From assembly GCF_004005905.1 (NCBI RefSeq), contig NZ_SACO01000006.1, positions 156,891 through 220,890 of the forward strand: a stretch of DNA of 64,000 bases, read 5' to 3'. The stretch is from Novosphingobium umbonatum (GTDB lineage: Bacteria; Pseudomonadota; Alphaproteobacteria; Sphingomonadales; Sphingomonadaceae). Shown piece after piece: positions 61,744-64,000 of the stretch (position 1 is its first letter; each line of letters begins with the position of its first letter). The position numbers were made by a program, and so were the translations under genes. The notes beneath the pieces were generated by a model. The model did not search any database. It was not told where the DNA came from and worked only from the letters and a program-made list of their open reading frames with translations.

Positions 61744-63102
61744 TCATGCCTTGCGGCTGCGCTGCCCCTTACCGATAGGCACAACCTCGGCAGACTGCCC
61801 CGCCAGCCCTGCGGCTGCGGCCTGTGCAATCCTATCGGCTGCCTGTCGCAGCGGATCATCGGCCAAATGGGCATAGCGCGCTGTGGTTCGCACATCGGCA
61901 TGGCCTAACAGTTTGCCGATTACTGCCAGAGATTGACCACCGCCAGCCGCGCCGACTGCTAGGCTTGCGTAAGTGTGCCGCAGATCATGCAGGCGCACAT
62001 CGCCCAGCCCTGCCGATTCGCTCACCTTGGCCCATAGCTTAGGCGTTCCTGTCCAATGGCTATCGCTGCCCCGCCCAGCGGGGAACACCCAAGGCGACGG
62101 GACTGGCTTCGGCTGGCCATCAGCCTTTGCCTTGGCCTCGGCCTCTTGTTGCGCTTCCTTGGCCCATGCCTTCACTTCGGACAACACGGCCAGCGCAGGC
62201 GCGCCAATGGCAATCACCTTGGCCCCTGTCTTGCTGTCTTTCAGCCGCAGGGCAGAGCGGTCAAAGTCCACCTCATCCCAGCGCAGGCCTTCAATTTCAC
62301 CCTTGCGCGCTCCTGTGGTGATAAGCAGGCGAATGACGGCCAGCCCAAGTCTGTTGCTGCCCTCGGCTCCTGCCTTGGTGATAGCCTCGCCCAGCTTGCC
62401 CAGTTCCTTGGCAGACAGGAAGCGTTCGCATCGCCCATCCTTATAGCGGGTGACACCACGCACCGGATTGTCAGGCCGCAGCTTGTGCCGAACCGCAAAG
62501 CTGAAAATCCCGCCCAATAGCCCAACCGTTCGCGTTGCCGTGCCTTTGCCGCCCCGAACGTGGCGGATCACTTGCTTGCGCAGCTTTTCGGGTGGCTTGG
62601 CGGTCTTGCCCTCGGCAACATCGCGCATGAAGCGTTCAACATCACCAGAGGTAACAGACGAAACCGGCTTTTTGCCCAGCAAGGGCTTTATGTGAATTTC
62701 AATCCGGCCCCGATCAGAGACCAAGGTGCTGGCCTTTTTGGTGGCTGTGCCCTCGGCCAAATAGAGGTCGCATAGTTCGGCCACGGTCATTTCGCGTTGC
62801 AGCCTTGCCTTGTCCGCTTGGGGATCAGCGCCAAGACGCGCCGCGCTCAATAGGCGCTCAGCCTCGGCCCTCGCTTGCTCTGGCGTGAGTGTGCCAAACT
62901 TCCCTATCGCGTATTCACGCATAGGAGCCTTGCGGCCTGTTCCAGCCCGATAGAAAGCAATGAAGGACTTGGCCCCGCTCGGGAACACCCGCAGGCCAAA
63001 TCCCTTGAGGTCTACATCCCAAATGATATAGCGCCGCTCAGCTGGTTGAGCGGCATCAACGGTTCGTTTCGTTAGTCGCTCTGCCCGCTTTCCATCGGTC
63101 AT
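61744..63102 (-). CDS. int: Tyrosine recombinase (phage-type integrase)
   Basis: A 452-residue integrase. N-terminal DUF4102-like domain (AERRYIIWDVDLKGFGLRVFPSGAKSF), central SAM-like domain, C-terminal catalytic domain with Arg in TTGARKGEIEGLRW, HDLRHTYASLA, the second His in LLGHADVRTT and nucleophile Tyr in ARYAHL. It integrates the element at tRNA-Arg. The start at 63102 lies 20 bp from the right arm-type repeats, so binding there could repress its own promoter. Confidence 0.95.
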   Translation of the reverse strand: MTDGKRAERLTKRTVDAAQPAERRYIIWDVDLKGFGLRVFPSGAKSFIAFYRAGTGRKAPMREYAIGKFGTLTPEQARAEAERLLSAARLGADPQADKARLQREMTVAELCDLYLAEGTATKKASTLVSDRGRIEIHIKPLLGKKPVSSVTSGDVERFMRDVAEGKTAKPPEKLRKQVIRHVRGGKGTATRTVGLLGGIFSFAVRHKLRPDNPVRGVTRYKDGRCERFLSAKELGKLGEAITKAGAEGSNRLGLAVIRLLITTGARKGEIEGLRWDEVDFDRSALRLKDSKTGAKVIAIGAPALAVLSEVKAWAKEAQQEAEAKAKADGQPKPVPSPWVFPAGRGSDSHWTGTPKLWAKVSESAGLGDVRLHDLRHTYASLAVGAAGGGQSLAVIGKLLGHADVRTTARYAHLADDPLRQAADRIAQAAAAGLAGQSAEVVPIGKGQRSRKA

Positions 63103-63121
63103 TTCCGAACCTCCGCTTCTT

Positions 63122-63146
63122 CTGTCCTAGCACCATCCTAGCACCA
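63122..63146. repeat. Right arm-type integrase site, tandem 11-mer
   Basis: Same 25 bases as 54202-54226: CTG and two copies of TCCTAGCACCA. It lies between the integrase start and attR, 114 bp inside attR. Confidence 0.85.
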
Positions 63147-63256
63147 AGCATGAAATGGGGCGCAAGTGCAAGCAACAGGCTGCAAGAGAAGGTCTAGGAA
63201 AACCGGCGTTTTTATTGGTTTATGCAAGGCGATGATATGGGGTGAAAGTGCCATCC

Positions 63257-64000
63257 TTAGCCCTCCGAAGGCGAAGGCCACTGGTTCGAATCCAGTCGGG
63301 TGCACCATTCACGTTCAGCTTTGGGCACCAAATGTGGTGGTGTTCCCATGGCGGCTTTTGATAGTCGCGATTTAGATCCGCAGATTCGAATTTCGGTCGT
63401 GCCCACCTCGACTCGGTCGACGAGCAGCCGGACGTAATCGCGCCTTGCTGGCGCGCTCTTATCACGCAGATTTTTTACCATTAGCTCACCGAACTTGTGG
63501 ATGATTTCCGGCGTGATGCGGCGGTCACCGTCGGCCAATTGCCGTTCCAGTCTCTCGATGTCGATTGCAATCGCGCGCTTTTGAGCGGCGATATTGTTAA
63601 TCTCTATAGCGATTTGCGGATCGTCAGCTTGGCAAATACCGTTCCTCACAAGCTTGATGACATTCGCGTGTTCACCATCAAGATTGGTCATCTTAGTCCG
63701 CAGCTGTTTTAATTGGTCGCGCCGGTTCGCTTGAGCATCTTGACTCCTGTCCAACCATGTCTTCAGGAGCGTGCTTAACCGGTCGGGCTGTAAAACATGT
63801 TTTGATACCGCCTTGACGACGATGTCGTCGAGCTTTTCCATGGGGATTCGGCGACCGCGACATTCAGTCGTTCCTGCGGTCGCACGGCGACTGCAGGCAT
63901 AATAACGGTATTGGCCACTTTTGCCTGTGGCAGTGGTCATGCCACCTCCGCAGCCATCGCCGCCGCAACCGCAGACAGCGACACCAGTCAGGAGGTTAGT
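63257..64000 (-). CDS. Site-specific serine recombinase, C-terminal part (5' end beyond window)
   Basis: At least 247 codons open to the right edge. The C-terminal recombinase zinc-ribbon region reads CGCGGDGCGGGMTTATGKSG and YRYYACSRR, followed by a coiled coil (DQLKQLRTKMTNLDGEHANVI) and RRDYVRLLVDRVEVG. The catalytic N-terminal domain lies outside. The last 16 residues (W-C-T-R-L-D-S-N-Q...) are encoded by the attR copy of tRNA-Arg, i.e. the frame was extended or remodelled by integration. It belongs to neighbouring DNA, possibly a second element. Confidence 0.8.
   Translation of the reverse strand, partial: TNLLTGVAVCGCGGDGCGGGMTTATGKSGQYRYYACSRRATAGTTECRGRRIPMEKLDDIVVKAVSKHVLQPDRLSTLLKTWLDRSQDAQANRRDQLKQLRTKMTNLDGEHANVIKLVRNGICQADDPQIAIEINNIAAQKRAIAIDIERLERQLADGDRRITPEIIHKFGELMVKNLRDKSAPARRDYVRLLVDRVEVGTTEIRICGSKSRLSKAAMGTPPHLVPKAEREWCTRLDSNQWPSPSEG
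63260..63308. repeat. attR, 49-bp copy of the 3' end of tRNA-Arg
   Basis: Identical to 54109-54157. Only the 3' half of the tRNA is present, without D-arm or acceptor 5' strand, so this is not a functional tRNA. It overlaps the 3' end of the adjacent serine recombinase frame. Confidence 0.95.

Larger units (their letters stand above)
54109..63308. mobile_element. Integrative element of about 9.15 kb in tRNA-Arg(CCG)
   Basis: The element is bounded by 49-bp direct repeats in and copied from tRNA-Arg. From the right end it encodes a tyrosine integrase (61744-63102), then a minus-strand series: unknown protein, AlpA-like HTH, primase-like N-terminal protein, TOPRIM-DUF927 helicase, and the 43-residue-repeat membrane protein. 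Arm-type repeats lie near both ends. No capsid or conjugation genes are present, so it resembles a satellite or genomic island with its own replication gene. Coding direction is uniformly minus. Confidence 0.9.

Noticed and set aside
61236..61778. 180-codon plus-strand frame across the TGTTCCCA region
   Set aside because: Lies over repeats and the end of the integrase gene, with non-protein-like Cys/Pro/Arg composition.
63260..63308. Second tRNA-Arg
   Set aside because: Only the 3' 49 bases are present; the 5' half is missing, so it is an attachment-site copy.
63220..63465. 81-codon minus-strand frame with a [16 protein letters not shown] end
   Set aside because: Typical false ORF made from antisense tRNA sequence; overlaps the recombinase frame.

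Overview
The window is a GC-rich chromosomal segment from an alphaproteobacterium, most likely order Sphingomonadales and close to Novosphingobium. The evidence is the company of genes (MmcB, DUF1289, DUF2093, an IscR-like SUF regulator followed by sufB-C-D-S-T-A, a large TonB-dependent receptor, a PAS-like protein of sphingomonad type) and the TAT/Sec and TonB signal sequences. The genus is an inference; no rRNA is present.

Layout. 1-14 kb is core metabolism: a left-edge L,D-transpeptidase, an RHH protein, tRNA-Leu(CAG), an NDUFA9-like protein, GST, FdhD, dCTP deaminase, agmatine deiminase, GlnE, a peroxiredoxin, a DUF455 protein, an M23 peptidase, an acyl-CoA ligase and PyrD. A structured RNA with its own terminator probably lies at about 14.3 kb. 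14.8-20.6 kb is the complete SUF iron-sulfur operon, interrupted between sufB and sufC by an AT-richer orphan gene. 20.6-27.2 kb holds adenosine kinase, a pair of tiny Pro/Ala-rich ORFs, PurD and XseA (divergent, with overlapping start codons), DUF2093 and a second M23 peptidase. 27.6-40.8 kb has a TonB receptor, L28, TadA, NadC, a LytS/LytTR two-component pair, a DsbA-like protein, an M48 protease, a PAS-like protein, a sterol-desaturase-family enzyme, DUF1289 and MmcB.

40.9-50.6 kb is an exopolysaccharide export and modification cluster (BY-kinase-like ATPase, Wzz-like protein, FrhB-like Fe-S protein, polysaccharide pyruvyl transferase, Wzy-like polymerase, Wzx-like flippase, beta-helix protein) with no glycosyltransferase in the window. 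50.7-54.0 kb is an arsenic operon (ArsR, two unrelated ArsC reductases, an aquaglyceroporin in place of a pump, ArsH, one unknown) behind a perfect 14-bp inverted repeat.

54.1-63.3 kb is an integrative element of about 9.15 kb inserted in tRNA-Arg(CCG). It has 49-bp direct-repeat att sites, a tyrosine integrase, paired 11-bp arm-type repeats at both ends, an AlpA-like HTH protein, a primase-like N-terminal protein, a TOPRIM-DUF927 helicase/primase, an iteron-like TGTTCCCA cluster and one large cargo gene encoding a membrane protein with thirteen 43-residue repeats. Beyond the right att site lies the C-terminal part of a serine recombinase that reads into the att repeat, suggesting a second element in tandem.
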